64,000 nt of DNA from Gliomastix tumulicola (lineage: Eukaryota; Ascomycota; Sordariomycetes; Hypocreales; Bionectriaceae). The notes below the pieces were generated by a model that saw nothing but the letters and a program-made list of their open reading frames with translations, was not told the origin of the DNA and ran no database searches. Positions 12,135-24,835 of this stretch are shown one piece after another (positions within the stretch are counted from its first letter, which is position 1; the number at the start of each line of letters is the position of its first letter). Made by a program: the position numbers and the translations under genes. The stretch lies in NCBI GenBank assembly GCA_001599755.1, contig BCHX01000002.1:4322330-4386329 (forward strand), in the 5' to 3' direction.

Positions 12135-13192
12135 TTAGTACTTGGCGGAGTACCTAGCGGCAGTGGGCGAGTACGGCATGTCGTAGGCGCTCGTGTGGCC
12201 GTAAGGGTCGTCCGCGTACACAGTCGCCCGCCTCTCCTCCTCGGGGAGAAGCTCCTTGACCTCCCAATTGTTCATCCGGGTGCCCACAGAGAACTCGAGA
12301 TCTTCCTTGGTGATGGAATCCCAGTACTGTGCATTGTTAGGTGCTGACATTCCGTAACTACACCAAAAGGGGCAGAACATACCTTGTATACCATCATGAC
12401 GCCCAGAAGATTGCATACAGTAGCGATGGCGAGTCCATCGAAGTAATGGCTCGCAGCCGAGCAAATCTTGGCGCTGAAGGCGTAGAGGATGACCTGGCCG
12501 ATGATCATGAACAGGATGCCGAAGGCAATGTCACCCAGCGGCCATCGGTCATGGAGAGTCCTCGTCACCAGCAGAATCTGCATGCCGGCGTAGATAAACA
12601 GCTGGATCGCGTTTAGAAGGTACAAAACAACGAAAAGTCCAATCGTATTATCCGGACCCATCCCTGCGACCGACTTAAACGTGCCCAGCGACACGAGGAA
12701 GGAGAGGGCAAACGCCAGAACAGACGTAATCCTGAGCGTCCACATCGATAACGGTGTGCCGTCCTCGTAGAGCTGAAAACCGACGAATCCGTTGATGAGC
12801 AGGCACGTAATGACCGCGCTGGTCAGACCGTTCTGCACGCTGACGAAGTACGGGTATGGGGCGCTACCCGGGGGCACCACGCCGGCGTCGACGAGAAGAG
12901 AGAAGAAGGTGAGGAGCATGTATAGGTAAAAAAAGTTGAGGATCTCCTTGCGGCCGACGGCGGTGAACTTGGATCGGACGTGCAGGATCATGATGATCGT
13001 CATGAGGATCGCAAGGATGTGGATGACCGAGGTGGCGCCCTCGAAGATGATGGTGTTGGCGAGCTCGATATTCCGGGCGTAGCAGTCCGACTCGATGCCT
13101 CCGCGCGACAGCTCCTCGGCGTTCCCTATCGTCGCGCACAGCGGGAGTGGCGCATTTTCGCAGATGGACCGGAAGTCCCCGAAGTCCGACAT
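12135..13192 (-). CDS. CHS7: Chitin synthase export chaperone Chs7
   Basis: Polytopic ER membrane protein needed for folding and ER exit of chitin synthase (Chs3 class), hence for cell-wall chitin. Two exons: 12383-13192 and 12326-12135 (GTATGT donor, CAG acceptor), giving 333 aa, within the family range. The N-terminus reads MSDFGDFRSICENAPLPLC, then DCYARNIELANT, both hallmarks of Chs7. Seven hydrophobic segments follow (for example SVIHILAILMTIIMILHV and IAFGILFMIIGQVILYAF). The C-terminal exon is hydrophilic: TKEDLEFSVGTRMNNWEVK and a Tyr/Ser-rich tail. An in-frame ATG at 13282 would add 30 low-complexity residues; family members start at the FGDF motif, so 13192 is preferred. Confidence 0.93.
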
Positions 13193-14702
13193 CGTGGTAG
13201 CGAGGTCGAAAGCCGGCTGTTGTGAAGGTCTGGCGTCGAAAGCTGGCGGAGGAGCACCAGTGGTTGTCGTCGACCGGTACAAGGTAGGTCGAGGTCGTCC
13301 TCGGCTTCACGGGGGTAGGCGAGGACAAACTACGATCCAGCACCAAATACCACCCACAATCGCACCGTCTGGTTGCTGGAAGGAAACTGCGAGTCGTCGA
13401 GGGAGACGCTAGGCACCGGACCACGTCGTCGACTTCTAGGGTCGGAGGATTTGTTTCGGAGTAATCAGGGCGACGCTTGCTCAAGGGAAGAGAGTGACGA
13501 GGAGGTAGGTTGGCGGCGACGTCGCGAAAGAAGGAGAAGGGAAACAATGAACGAGAAGTGTGTCAGAATCCAAGCGAGTGTGAGGCAACGTAGCGGGCCG
13601 TCCTCTCGATGACCGACCCCCAGCTGCAGGTGTTGATGGTGCGGGTGGTATTGGTGGTGGTGACCGTGGTGGACTGTGCCGGGCGTTGCTGGGGAAAAGG
13701 GATGGATGGATGGATCTGGCTGGCAGAAACTTCCAAGTCCAGCCCTTGCTTGGCGCCGACAAGGGGTAATGCGAGAAAATGAGTGGGGCCGGCGGCCTGG
13801 GCTGCAAGCCTCCATCAACTGCTCAGCGTGCTCAGCGTGGCTTCGTGCTGAGAGGTACGTACCTTTCGTATCCCGTCACGCAGCCCCACTCTCTCATCGC
13901 GAATTCGACCTCTCTCGTATTATTGCGGCACATCAACAGAATCAGCGGCATTATTATGCTGCATCTGGGATAGACTAAATTTTTCGTCCAGACTATGGGA
14001 TATCTGATATATGCTTGTCTGTGAAGTTCAACTCACTCACTCTGTGCACGCACGCCTCGAGGAGACCCGTTCACCTCGTGCTCAACGTCTTTTATGCCGC
14101 TCACCTGGCTCAACATGTGCCAGAAGCATGGTGGCTGATCCACCAGCTGTTAATTGGGATCTCCCCACCCGCATTCACGCTTGCATCACGACTTGGGTCT
14201 GAACTTCAGCTGCACCAGTCGTAGATAGACCGCTTCTTTTGGGATCATAACGCGATCGGTCAACTGGTCATCGCTGACACTTCTATCTAGCAGGTATCAT
14301 TACCTCTGATTTGAGGCAGAGTTCCTGGTCACCATAGCCAGGAGCTGGGAAAATCTTCCAGCTTCGCTTTCTGCCTTCAACCATCCGTCTAAAGGTCCCA
14401 GTCCGATTACATGTAACATTTCGCTCTGGCCCCTGAAGCCCTGAATCAAACGGGCTGCGTTAACGAAAAAAAAAAATCACCAATTGCACCATACCCAAAC
14501 GCCCATGCTGTGCCATATCGCCCGGCCGACGTAGAAAAAGGGATATTGAATCCCGCCAGGTCGCAGGCCGGTCTTATTTAAACCACCGTACCCATGAAAC
14601 AGAAAGTGATCAGGATGAAAGAAATAGAGAAAAGGAGCACGATCATTCTCCAACTCCCGCATACAGAAATTAACACGACGCCAACGGAGGAGGCATTAAC
14701 AC
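13193..14702. other. Gene-free region: CHS7 promoter and cyclin 3' flank
   Basis: 1.5 kb. Contains a short (GATG)n run at 13701-13714, a perfect 12-bp palindrome AGGTACGTACCT at 13853-13864 and an A-run near 14466-14477. No supported gene. Confidence 0.55.
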
Positions 14703-16853
14703 CTAGCTGGGATAGTGTCCTTGCGGCGTCATGTGTGGGGGGAGTGGTTGATGTTGTCCGCGATTATAGACAACAAACTCTGGTACCACACCAGTGCGAA
14801 CATCGTGTCGTCGGCCTAAGGGCTGGTAATGCATCTGCGTTGGCTGAAGAGGTACACCAAGATGATACTGATCAAGGGATGCAGAAGGAGGTGGATATAG
14901 CAGCGTATTGACGTGTCGGATAGGCCTATACGGACTATTCCGATGTTGCAGATACACGCTTGGAGAGTTGGCGATGGGTGTGTGAATGACTGAACCCGGG
15001 CCAAATTGCTCCGGCAAGGGAGAGCTGGCATAGGGTGTCAGGCTGCCAGGGCTATGGCGCCTGCCTGCCGCTCCATACCCTGCGGGCGCCTGACTAGGCA
15101 AGGTTGGCCCTGCAAAGCTAGCTGAGGGAAGAGTCGGGGGCAACGTAGTTGGGATGTTCTGCTGCGTCGGTAGAGTTGCTGGAGCCTGCTGCTGAAAAAT
15201 CGCCGACATTGCTCGCACGCCAGGCTGGAGCGGTGGAAGCGATACTTGAACTGGTACCTGGGTTGGTACCTGAACAGCCGGAGGTGCGTAAGTGGTTGGT
15301 ATCGAGTAAGGTGTCGATATCTGAGACGCGGGATGTGGCGGTGGAAGATTATGCGAGAGATTCGTAGTGATCGACAGAGGGAGTACTGGCAGCCGGGCAG
15401 AGCCGACACCATTGACGCTCTGTGGCGCTGTCGAGGGAGGATACCGCGCAGAAGGAACCAGTCTCTTAGCCGGGTGGTCGGGGTTGCTATCCTCCAGGCT
15501 TCGCTTCCGCGATGGAGGGAGGTTCGTCATCTTGGTGGGCGTTACCGGAAGCATGTCGGAAACGATTGGTGGCATCCCAGTCGTAGGGGACGCCAAAGGC
15601 GAGCTGTATGTGGGGGAAATGGCGGGCACAGGCGAGATAGGCAATCGCTGGGCTTGCTCGTAGTACTCGTGGAAGCACGACAGCTTCTCAAGCCATTCCT
15701 CCCACTCTTGCTTCGAAGCCAGCAGGTTGTATCTCATGTTGCTTAGAAATTCTACTTCCATAACATGGATCTCCTTGACCTGGAAACACGAGACCTCGGC
15801 CCAAGTCTTGTTCGTATACGTATTGTCGTCGAGGACTGCCAGGCTGTCAGCAACAAGTTGTTGATATACTTTCTATCATCCATGCACTTACATTTGTTTC
15901 CCAGCATGAGAGCAACAATCAGCAACCGGTATTCGCTCCCCTCTCGTCCCTTAATCTGGGGGGTTGACATTTTCAGTCTGTATATGAACAGCAGCGCGAG
16001 CAGGATGACGTTCTGCGTAACCTGGGTCGTCGACAACACTGACAGAACCCATTTGCGAAACTGCGCATCTGGTCGGGCTAGAGTCGGGAGGCGGGACACA
16101 TTGTCGGTCGGCTGTCGAGATCGAAAGCGCTCAGCTTGCTTCAGCTGGTCGGCCGATTCGAACCAAAACAGACAGGTCATCTAGTTATGTTATGTTAGTC
16201 TGTGCGCTGTTAGAAGTTCGAGCTCTTGAACATACCTGCGCAGCCAAGTCCGCCAGATTGCCGCCATTCGGGCTAATGCAACGAGGAATCGTAAGACTGT
16301 GGTAGACTAACGCGTCCGAGTTCTTCTTCGGAGATGGGCCATTGCTGGGGACCTTGGCAATCGCCTCTGAAGTGGGTGTCGCCGCTCGCACCGGCTGTTG
16401 CAAGGGGACTACAGGCTCTGCCACGAGTCTCGTGGCATCGCTCCCAACTACCAACGGGTAGGTTGACTGATCCAGCGACAGGCTCGCCTGCTGCTGCGGC
16501 TTCTGTGCGTATGAATACTGCTGTTCCCGTGGCTGTCCCGGCAGACGGTACATGGGAAGGTTGCTGGGCTCTCCTACAGCCATGTTCGCTCGCCCGACAT
16601 GCCCCAGTGTTGATGGGTATCTCGACAGGGCATGGCTCTCGAGAGCAGCCAGCGGAGGTTGGTATGCGGTGCTCATATCCTCAGAGGGCGGGGTTTGGAG
16701 ACCGCTCTCGCTGCTGCAAGGTGCGAACTCCTGTACGAGACCAGGAAACCGCGGTAGACTGGTCGCGAGCGGCCGTTGGAAGGGTCCACGGTTCCGAGAC
16801 GGCAAAGTCGGTAGAGAGAGTGGAGGATAGGGCGATGATATACCCAGCGACAT
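14703..16853 (-). CDS. Pcl-type cyclin (Pho85/Pef1-partner family)
   Basis: Regulatory subunit expected to bind a Pho85/Pef1-like cyclin-dependent kinase. Three exons: 16236-16853, 15892-16180 and 14703-15835; 679 aa. The cyclin box lies at about residues 228-345: PDAQFRKWVLSVLSTTQVT, ILLALLFIYRLK, then across the second intron LMLGNKFLDDNTYTNKTWAE and EVEFLSNMRYNLLAS. This is the Cyclin/PHO80-type pattern, close to fission-yeast mug80-like cyclins (recalled resemblance, not searched). The N-terminal 205 and C-terminal 320 residues are disordered and Pro/Gln/Ser-rich; the C-terminal part has a Val-Pro-Gln repeat encoded by two GGTACC-containing copies (15254-15271). The ATG at 16853 is chosen; an in-frame ATG at 16901 would add 16 residues. 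Confidence 0.82.
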
Positions 16854-17792
16854 GAGCGTGAAACGAAGTCGGGGAAGGAAGGAGCAAGCGGATTGTTGCA
16901 CGGGAGTCTAGACGGTGGTGGCGGTGGATAGAGCTGGAATGACGACGGGATGAACCACGGCCAAGAGGGCTCGGAAAATCGTGATAAAGGCAAGGTCGGT
17001 GCGGTAAACGTTCGGACGGTCGTGAATCGAGGATCCTAAGAGAGAGAAGGTGACGGCAGAGTTGTGGCAAGGAAGCTCCAGTCCACCACCAACATCCTCT
17101 GTCACAAAAGCCAAACGTCGACTAGGTGCTTCGGCTGCTCATGGTCTGTTGGGAGAAGATTAGGAGCAGGGCAAGGCCATGACGTGGATTCAGGAACCCA
17201 GCTCCCCAATCCAGGCCTCGTCCTCTCTGGGTCGGTGCAAGAAACGGCGAATTGCACAGGCTGTGTTGGCGGCTCTGGATGCTGCTCAGGTTGTGGTCAA
17301 GGTGGGTGACCAAGCTTCACCTGCAGGACGGCAGCACGCAGATGTTTGCTCGGCGGTGAATGGAGAGACAAAGAGCATCCCCAATTGGAGTGGCAAAGGG
17401 ATAATAAGATTGTAGAGGTGAGCCATGGACAAAAGTAAATTAAGAATAATCTGAAAAGGGAGAGGGGAGGAGGTGAAGGCATGTCTGTCCGTCCCATGTC
17501 GTGTGTTGACCAAGCAGAGCGTAGTGTGTGGTCAAGGTTCCTTGCTCGATCCAGCCGCCGACGAACGGTCGTAATGGCTAGCACGGAGGTCGTCGTAATG
17601 GTGGTGGTGCTGGTGGATTGTGTTTTAGTGGTCCTCCTGCCAGCATTCAGCAGCCCAGCCGCAGGTACTGCCAGGTACTCCGTACAGTGCAACCAACGGA
17701 AGGTGCTGGGGGGGTGATACGCAGGCCCCCCACCGCTGTTCCAGGTCCCCAATACGAATACAGCCAGCGCGAGGTACAGCCTGAGTACCTGC

Positions 17793-17836
17793 TGCACCCG
17801 CACCCGCACCACCACCTGCACCTGCACCTGCCTCTG
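17793..17836. repeat. Short tandem repeats: CACCCG units then (CACCTG)3
   Basis: Two and a half CACCCG units are followed by three perfect CACCTG copies at 17813-17830. Lies about 0.95 kb upstream of the cyclin ATG, on the presumed promoter side. Confidence 0.7.
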
Positions 17837-20800
17837 CCAGGCCACCAAGGAGCTAAAGCGAGGGGTGGAACTCGGGTCCCAGGGCCGCCTCAGGGCCCCA
17901 GAGTCTGGCCCACGAAGCCATTCATTCCCCTGGCCAGACAAAGTCTCGAGCATTTCTCGCCTTTCGTATTGATACTCTCTCTGTCTAAAGAAATGGCGAG
18001 ACTCGAGCTGGCGCCAAGAAACCCATAAATTTCCGTCCATTTTGCTCATGCCCTCGAGTTTCAGTTGCCTGGTCAGCTGGTGACCCCATGATCAGCGATG
18101 GGCGGCAGGTGCGCTGCCCAGTTGATGAGTTGGGATTGGGGAGGCAGGAAGCACCAAGCCAGGTTGTACCCGCCAGGTACATGTAATCTTAGGGGGTGAG
18201 TGGTTCCCCAGCGCAACAAGGTTTGGCGTGGTTAGAAGGCACACGCCGCAACGCCTCATGCACTGGGCAAAACTCCAAGGACAGGGCAGGGTGCAGGCCA
18301 GAACGGAGAGATCATTGCCTGTATTTTCCCTCTTTCAATATTAGTACGAAGTACCTCAGGTACCTTGGGTACACTCAACCTGATGCGATGCGGTCGTGAC
18401 GGATCTCAACGACTCCACAATGCGGTAAGGGGAGACGCTTTGCTTGTTCGCCAGCCAACTGAGGCGTCTCACTAGTATTACTCGCCGGCTGGACAGCCTG
18501 CCCATCAAAGGTCTCGGATCACACTCAGATTGTCCTGCCTCACTGACTGACTCCCTTTTTTAGGTCATCCATTCATTTCAATATGACCACGCACGGCGTC
18601 AAAAAGTCTGATAGTCATCAATCCGGTGACAGGCTTGTTGAGAGGCGTCGGTCTGGGGGCTGAGGATCAGACACGGCTCGGTGCATTACTCCCTTCGACC
18701 TTCGAGACCCCAGCGATCATTTCGTGTCGGTCACCACACCCCTCCGTATACACCAACTCAGACGGAGTGGTGGCACTACCCTACCTAGTGTCGACTCTTG
18801 ATACCGGCTCTCACCGTTGCCATAAACTGTTCAAGGACCAACTTGAAAAACACAGGGCCATCGTTCCAGATCCTGGTCAATACTCGGCTGCTAGTCGTTT
18901 TCTGCTCTCCCAATTACATCAACTGATGTCTTGAGTTTGGGTCGGTCTTGGTCTAGCAGCATATTAATTACGGTTCGACGTTTACGAGTCGATGGAGCCG
19001 ACACTACTCGCAGGTTTTAGCAAGGGAGTATATGCAGCAGTAACGGTAGGTAATTCCAGGACCCGGGCCATCCATCCTTCAACAGGAAATTCAGGCGGAC
19101 AAAAGACAAGTCGCTGCCGACATGAGCCAATCAGAGGCGTCGGCACACCTCAGATGCAGTCACCACTCCTCCAAGTCGGGTACCAAAGCGTTTGCCCTTC
19201 ATCATCCTGTAATACACCGTGGACACGCTTGCGGTAAGTTGGCAAGGCCGACTGCGACTCGCCCGTCGGCAATGTACGAAACTGTAACGCATTCCACTGC
19301 CACTGCCGAGGAGTAATATCAACGGTACTCCGTGGAGCTTTTGGGGCCCTTCGAGGCCTGCAGGCTGGCATCCTCTGTCCAATTGTACCGTGCCTATCCG
19401 TCCGCAGGCAGGGAGGCTTGAAATGGCTGGGTGCCCAGAGCCTTGACAATCCCGCCTAAGGGGGCACTAACGAGGTACTGCCTAGCAAAGGCGGTATCCG
19501 ATACCTGCGTGCTGCAGATGGTGGGTGACCGCGTCGTTGTCAGGATGCCAAAGACCCTTGTCGCGGATTCGCATTTTAGTTAGAGTGGTTGCATGCAGTG
19601 GCGCCCCCCGAGTGGCACTCCATCCCTACTCCGTCTCGTCGTCGCCTTATTAGTAATTAATTCCAGGCTGCAAATTGCCAATGGCCTGGAGGAGTCTGGT
19701 ATTTTCGAGACGCAACACACCGTCACCAACATGTGAGCAGCCCTTGTCCCACTCAAGGTGGTGCCTCTTAGCGACAGGCCTTTGGAACGTGAGAATCCGC
19801 CCCAACATTCCGCCGTGACAAGGGGGTGGACGTGGTGAGCAGAGAAGACAACCTGAGTTACACGCACACAGCCCATCTCATGCCATCATCCCCGTGTGGG
19901 AGGTCCACTGGCTGCCGCTGGTCACTCTGGTGTGCCTCAGGGCGCCGACATTGATGGGTCCGTGACAAAGAAACCAACCACGCCACCATGACTAGACGGA
20001 ACGTGAGGGTTTTACTCATGCATCTTCAAGCCGACGGACATGCGTCTGGACGAATGGATCGATAGGCTGCACCTCTATCAGTGAAAAGGTGGGGGAGGGA
20101 AGCACGGCACTGTACAGTGCAAGATGTACGTCCGGCAACGTTCCACAGTTGATGAGGCGGGTTGCTGCATTTTACAGATGCATGCCTGCTGATTGGATTG
20201 GCCACTCTGCCTACACGGCGCAAGCCAGGACGTGACGCCAACTCTTTAGGCGACAAGGTCAAGGGTGTCAGTGCCCGAAGTGTCTCCCCCCTCCGTTAGA
20301 GGCATCACGGCAGCTTTGCTTGCTTCTCACGAGTAACCTCTTGAGTCAACCCGGTTGGGAGTGCCGAAGCTGGATATTGACGTATGAAGTAAACCAACCC
20401 GGGCCATGATCATGCAAAGGCCAGGTGGTGTGGGATCCTGGTGTTGCCCTCGTGGCAATTTGAGTGCCTCACCCATGTCGTCGACATCCTGAGAGGGAGA
20501 AGCAATATGTGTGAGGATGAATGTCAGTGTATTATCTGCTGCCGAGCTATTAGAAACAGCAGGGCACTATTCTCGTCCGTCTTCCGATTCAGGACGAGCA
20601 GCCAATCACACGGCACCGTCGCACTGAGTTCCGCTCAGGTACCTGGCGCTACCTCCCGAGGTCCTGTCATCTTCCAGCCCATTTCATGCAGCACTCCGTG
20701 GGAAATGGAAGGAAAGAACCTGGAAACCTTGAAAGCTCGTTGGGTCTCATCGTCGGAAGCTCCTGCCTCATACCGCAGTCATGCAGGCAAGTACCAAGAC

Positions 20801-21298
20801 CAGAACCACCTCCTTCCTCAGCATCCACCAGCCGGCCGATCGTAGGGGAAGGAAGGAATGAGATGACTTCCAAATTGCTAAAAGCTCGAGACCAACTTTC
20901 CCCAACATTGTCAGCCACTCAGCAAGGCTGAGTTATCACCACCTCAGCCATGGCTTTTTTTGCTGTCCCTTTACGGTCCATGGCCTTAATGCCGGCCAGT
21001 AAAATGTGAGTCGGTCATGCGTGCAGCTTCCAGTCATCCATGACAGCAACCTGGAATGACATTTGCATCCCGGGCAATTGGCTCGGCGCCGATACTATTT
21101 CCTTTTCACTCCCTTGCAAAGAGACCCCAGCAGGCTCTCAACGCCACGAAGCTCCACCGCTGGTCATCATCAAAAGCACCAAAAAGAAGCGGCGGCGGGT
21201 GGGCTGTCTTTTTGCCACCTCAGCTCGCTGGACGAAAATAATCACGACCGTGCACCTTTGCAATCCGCTGACCTTACGTTGACTCTGCGCCATGACGA

Positions 21299-21327
21299 GT
21301 CTGTCTGTCTGTCTGTCCGTCTGTCTG
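21299..21327. repeat. (GTCT)n microsatellite
   Basis: About seven tandem GTCT/GTCC units in the gene desert; one unit carries a T-to-C change. Confidence 0.85.
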
Positions 21328-23821
21328 GTAGGACATGCCTGCTTTCTCTCTCAGCCTACATCAGACGCCCACTGGAATCGGTTCAGCTGCTAAACCCGAG
21401 TCAGGGATTTCAAGATCCTGATAGACCGAGTTGAACCCCACTGTTGCCAACCCCGCGAATGGCGCCAAAAAGGACCCGTCTGTTAGGGACGGCGAGGTTC
21501 GCTTGCTTTCGATCGTGAGGAGCCGCCGTGTCTTCCTTCGTACAGCAGCACGACGAAACGAATGTACTCGAATGTATCCAGCAAGTCTTGCGGCCCCAAG
21601 ACAGTGGCGGGTGTCGCTGTAGAGACCAACAATCTCATTGAGGGACTAAATTCTCCGATCTGGAAAACCTTTCTGATGCCAAGGACATGCTATTACAAGG
21701 GGTCTGTCGAATAAATCAGAGACCGAGAGGGTGCTCCAGTGCGACGTCTTCAGCAAGGACCCCCACTGTCGAACCACTTCCGCGGTGGCTAGTCCAGGCC
21801 AGTGGAAGGGTTTCCTCCCCTTCACGTTATCCGAAAATTTGTTCTTGAAAAGGTACCTACGTCGGCCACCGTCAAACTGTGGTCAGACGGTAATGAATCG
21901 TGATGCCGTCGAGACGATCATGAGGCCAAATCAAAACCGGGACTCCGGGGGGTTGAGGCCGGGAGGGACTCGGATGCGGGTGGCAACTATCGTTGATACG
22001 ACGCATTGCTCGTAATGTCGCTAATACTTACTTTCCTGTCAGAGCATGCCACTCGCTCCCGGGAAATGCGCACGCGTCCGAGCCGAAATGCGTACTCAGA
22101 TGTGACACCGACGACTTGGGCCTCGGCCGGCTGTCTGTACGAGTAGGTTGCGCCGGCACCCAATCCTAGTAAGAAACCTACCCTAATTAATCAAGGGTCA
22201 ATCTGGCAGTGATTCGGATTGCCCATCTCTAAAAGTGAGACATGCTGAAGACATTGCTAGCGCTGTCGACAGATCAAACATTGAATGGATATGGTGTCCA
22301 ATCAGCACAGAACCGCAGTTTATGACACCAGGTCTTGCTAGACCCGAGTCCCGGTACACCTTCGCCTCGGATTTCTTTTTTCAAGAACCCTTGAGCGGAC
22401 TGCTGTATTACTCCGTGCTAGTACGACCTCGCCATGTAATATTTCCAAGCGCGATGTGGTGGCCTGGCTGCAGCTCGACCTTACTCTCTTGGGAATGCTG
22501 ACGAGACCAGTCCAGGCAATGTCGGCACAGGGAGATATGATAAAGAACGAAAGAGCGATCATCAGGCCTACTAGTGACGCAAAGGGGGGACGAAGTCTCT
22601 CGAGATGAGATTCCATTTCATCAACGACTCGTCGCCAAGACCTCGCACCACCCTTGCTCCTTTGAACCACTCTTGACGAGCAAACAAGTTTCATGTGCAG
22701 GAGAGCAGCTAACTAGTCGACGCATCTGGTGACTCTTCTGGTTAGGTAACGGGTGGGTGGCATCCAAGTTCTCACCTCCACGCCGAGAGGGACAGAAGGA
22801 CTGTGCCATAATATAAAGAAGCACCTTGGTCTTTGTTTCTTTTTCGTTTCGAACCTGTAAGCTGCGTCAGGGACAGAGGAAGAGTGGGGACAGGCCCTTG
22901 ACAAAGGAACATGGACATGTCTATCACAGGATTCATGCGCGTGGTTAATGATGGGTGGTGGTCCGGACTATTCCTGCCTGCGTGAGACCGCAAGTGTGTC
23001 CACCCGTCGGTCCCTGGTCGAATACGGTGCCCAGAAGCGCGCAGATCAGCAGCCTGCTCCTCAAAGACTTCATCAACCATCCGTCATGGTTCCTCCCTGG
23101 GCGTCGTTGGTCGGTGGAATGCGTCGTCCACTCCCACAGATCCACACGGCCTTTGTTTCTTACCGCGCATGAGAGAGAAAGCATTGACGCTTTGGGCCTC
23201 CTTGGTCCCGGTCATTGCCCGCCCGGTCCTGGTGGTCTCGGATTTGATTATCTGCATACGTAGGAGCCGACACATGTGAGAGACGGAATGAACGGTGAGC
23301 CGTTTCAAGACCGATCCGACTGTGGCAGCCAGCCAGCTTGCAACATCACAACAAGGACGGATGTACGGACAAATCGATAATTCTGGACCTCACGCCGATG
23401 CAAGCAAGGTTGGAATGTGCTGGCCACCGGCAGCGAATAGTGCGTCAAGGACCGTCTCGCCCATGCCGGATTAGGTCTTGGTCTCGTTACAGAGCATGAG
23501 TCCTCCGGGAGGGAAGGATATCAGGCGACCCGGTGGTGACCTACCCACCTGGGACACCATCAGAAGCTGGAGTGACACTTCGAAGCGAAGCGTGAGAAAG
23601 GTACACTCACAGTGCTCCGTGGTCACTGGGCTCACGGAGGCCCGCCGGAACCAAGTCCTAGGCTGGTATGGCTAGGCATGGTGACCACCAACAAGGGTGA
23701 AGGTGGACATACCAGTTGGCGAACGGACTTCTCCTTTAACGCTGCTCCTCTCCCCCGCCAATTTATTCGCTGACTCGCTGGGCGGCAACTCGTTTAGCGT
23801 GAACTCAGCGCCGAAGTGGAG

Positions 23822-24330
23822 GTCTTTTTTTTTCTCTTTTCTTTATTCTTCGAATGACTCTTCGGCAGCCGACATGTCCGCGCGCCTTTTTTTTTCTCTC
23901 TCTTCTCCCCATCCGTCCTTTCATGTGTTATCCGGGATCGCTCTCTGTCCTGTCACCCTGCCCGGCCCTTTTTTTCGCCTTCTCTTCCATTTGATCGACT
24001 TACCCCTCAAGTGGCGTTTAGGAAGGAGGGCCGGACTGAGCACTTTCCTGCACACCCATTTTAAGTTCTTATGACTTTGTGTCTTGGAAAGGGGGGAAGG
24101 AGCCAGGCAAGCCTCACTTTCCCTTCCTCCCTCCCCCCACCCTCGTTAGAACTCAAAGGGCCAGAAGAGAGCGAGGGGGTGGTTCCCCCGTCTTTCGTAC
24201 ACCGCAAGTAACGCGGAGGACAAATGATTCGGCTTTCTCACGCTCCCTCTGCTCATCTCGCTCGAGTCGGATCTTCGTGTCCCGTCCCATCCGTTGGCCT
24301 GCGCCCTTGTCTCGTTCTAGTCTGGGTAGG
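23822..24330 (+). promoter_or_regulatory. Pyrimidine-rich probable promoter of the O-methyltransferase
   Basis: Repeated long T/C tracts (23826-23850, 23887-23915, 23969-23990, 24117-24140) resemble the CT-rich core promoters of filamentous fungi. Position and strand of the tracts point to transcription rightwards, towards the gene at 24929. Inferred. Confidence 0.4.
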
Positions 24331-24437
24331 TTCTCGCTGGTGTGGGTGACGCCTTACATATTCCATGCGGGCGGACCACGCCCGGTCCGCATTGCGCCTT
24401 GGTGCATTTTTCTATATCCCGGATTTGGTCCCTCGAA

Positions 24438-24458
24438 GGGGGGGGGGGGGGGGGGGGG
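24438..24458. repeat. Homopolymer run of 21 G
   Basis: Uninterrupted G run in the presumed 5' leader intron of the O-methyltransferase gene. Length is likely to be uncertain in the assembly. Confidence 0.85.
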
Positions 24459-24815
24459 AGGTGTCTTTGGTGTCGACAGGGTCCTTGGAGGTCATATCGC
24501 TCTGGACGAGCGACGAATCCCGGATGTCCACTACGTTCTGTGACTGTTTTGTGTGGTGATGCGAGAGACCGCATCAACACTTAGCCGGCCCCCTCGTGTG
24601 CTCTTGTGCCGTGTCTCGTGTGCCGTATCGGCACGCTGAGCTTTGACCCCGCAGCCGGCGTTATTCGACCATCACGATGTAATGCTGCAGCAGCTCGATG
24701 CCGGCTTCGGAGACCGAGTTCGATGGCTGACGGCGAGGGGCGCGGCTTGACCATGCTAATGCTATACAATCACGTCGTTCTGGTGACGAGTGTCGTCAGA
24801 CGGCAGGCAGCTAAA

Positions 24816-24835
24816 GCTAACTGAAACAATTGCAG
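24816..24835 (+). other. Branch point and 3' splice site of a probable 5'-UTR intron
   Basis: GCTAAC branch sequence followed 14 nt later by TTGCAG, 94 bp upstream of the O-methyltransferase ATG. A candidate donor GTAGGT lies near 24326. Suggests a spliced leader of about 500 nt intron length. Confidence 0.45.

Noticed and set aside
17297..18049. 250-codon open frame on the minus strand upstream of the cyclin gene
   Set aside because: Built largely from simple repeats (a Val-Gln-Arg run encoded by CACCTG/CACCCG units) and cysteine/proline-rich filler, with no domain. More likely cyclin leader or promoter DNA.
19505..19556. Sequence resembling the 3' half of a 5S rRNA (GGTGGGTGACC)
   Set aside because: Only a short stretch is similar; the 5' half and the internal control region of a 5S gene are absent.
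22338..22694. 118-codon minus-strand frame with a hydrophobic segment
   Set aside because: One membrane-like stretch (VGLMIALSFFII) in otherwise arginine/serine-rich random-looking sequence; no splice-compatible extension or homology recognised.
22840..22860. GTTCGAA-type word resembling a tRNA B box (minus strand)
   Set aside because: The flanks cannot form a T-arm stem and no A box or acceptor stem is present.
18000..23700. Possible RIP-mutated transposon in the gene desert
   Set aside because: By eye the base composition is mixed rather than AT-rich, and no terminal repeats or transposase fragments are visible. A proper RIP index was not computed.
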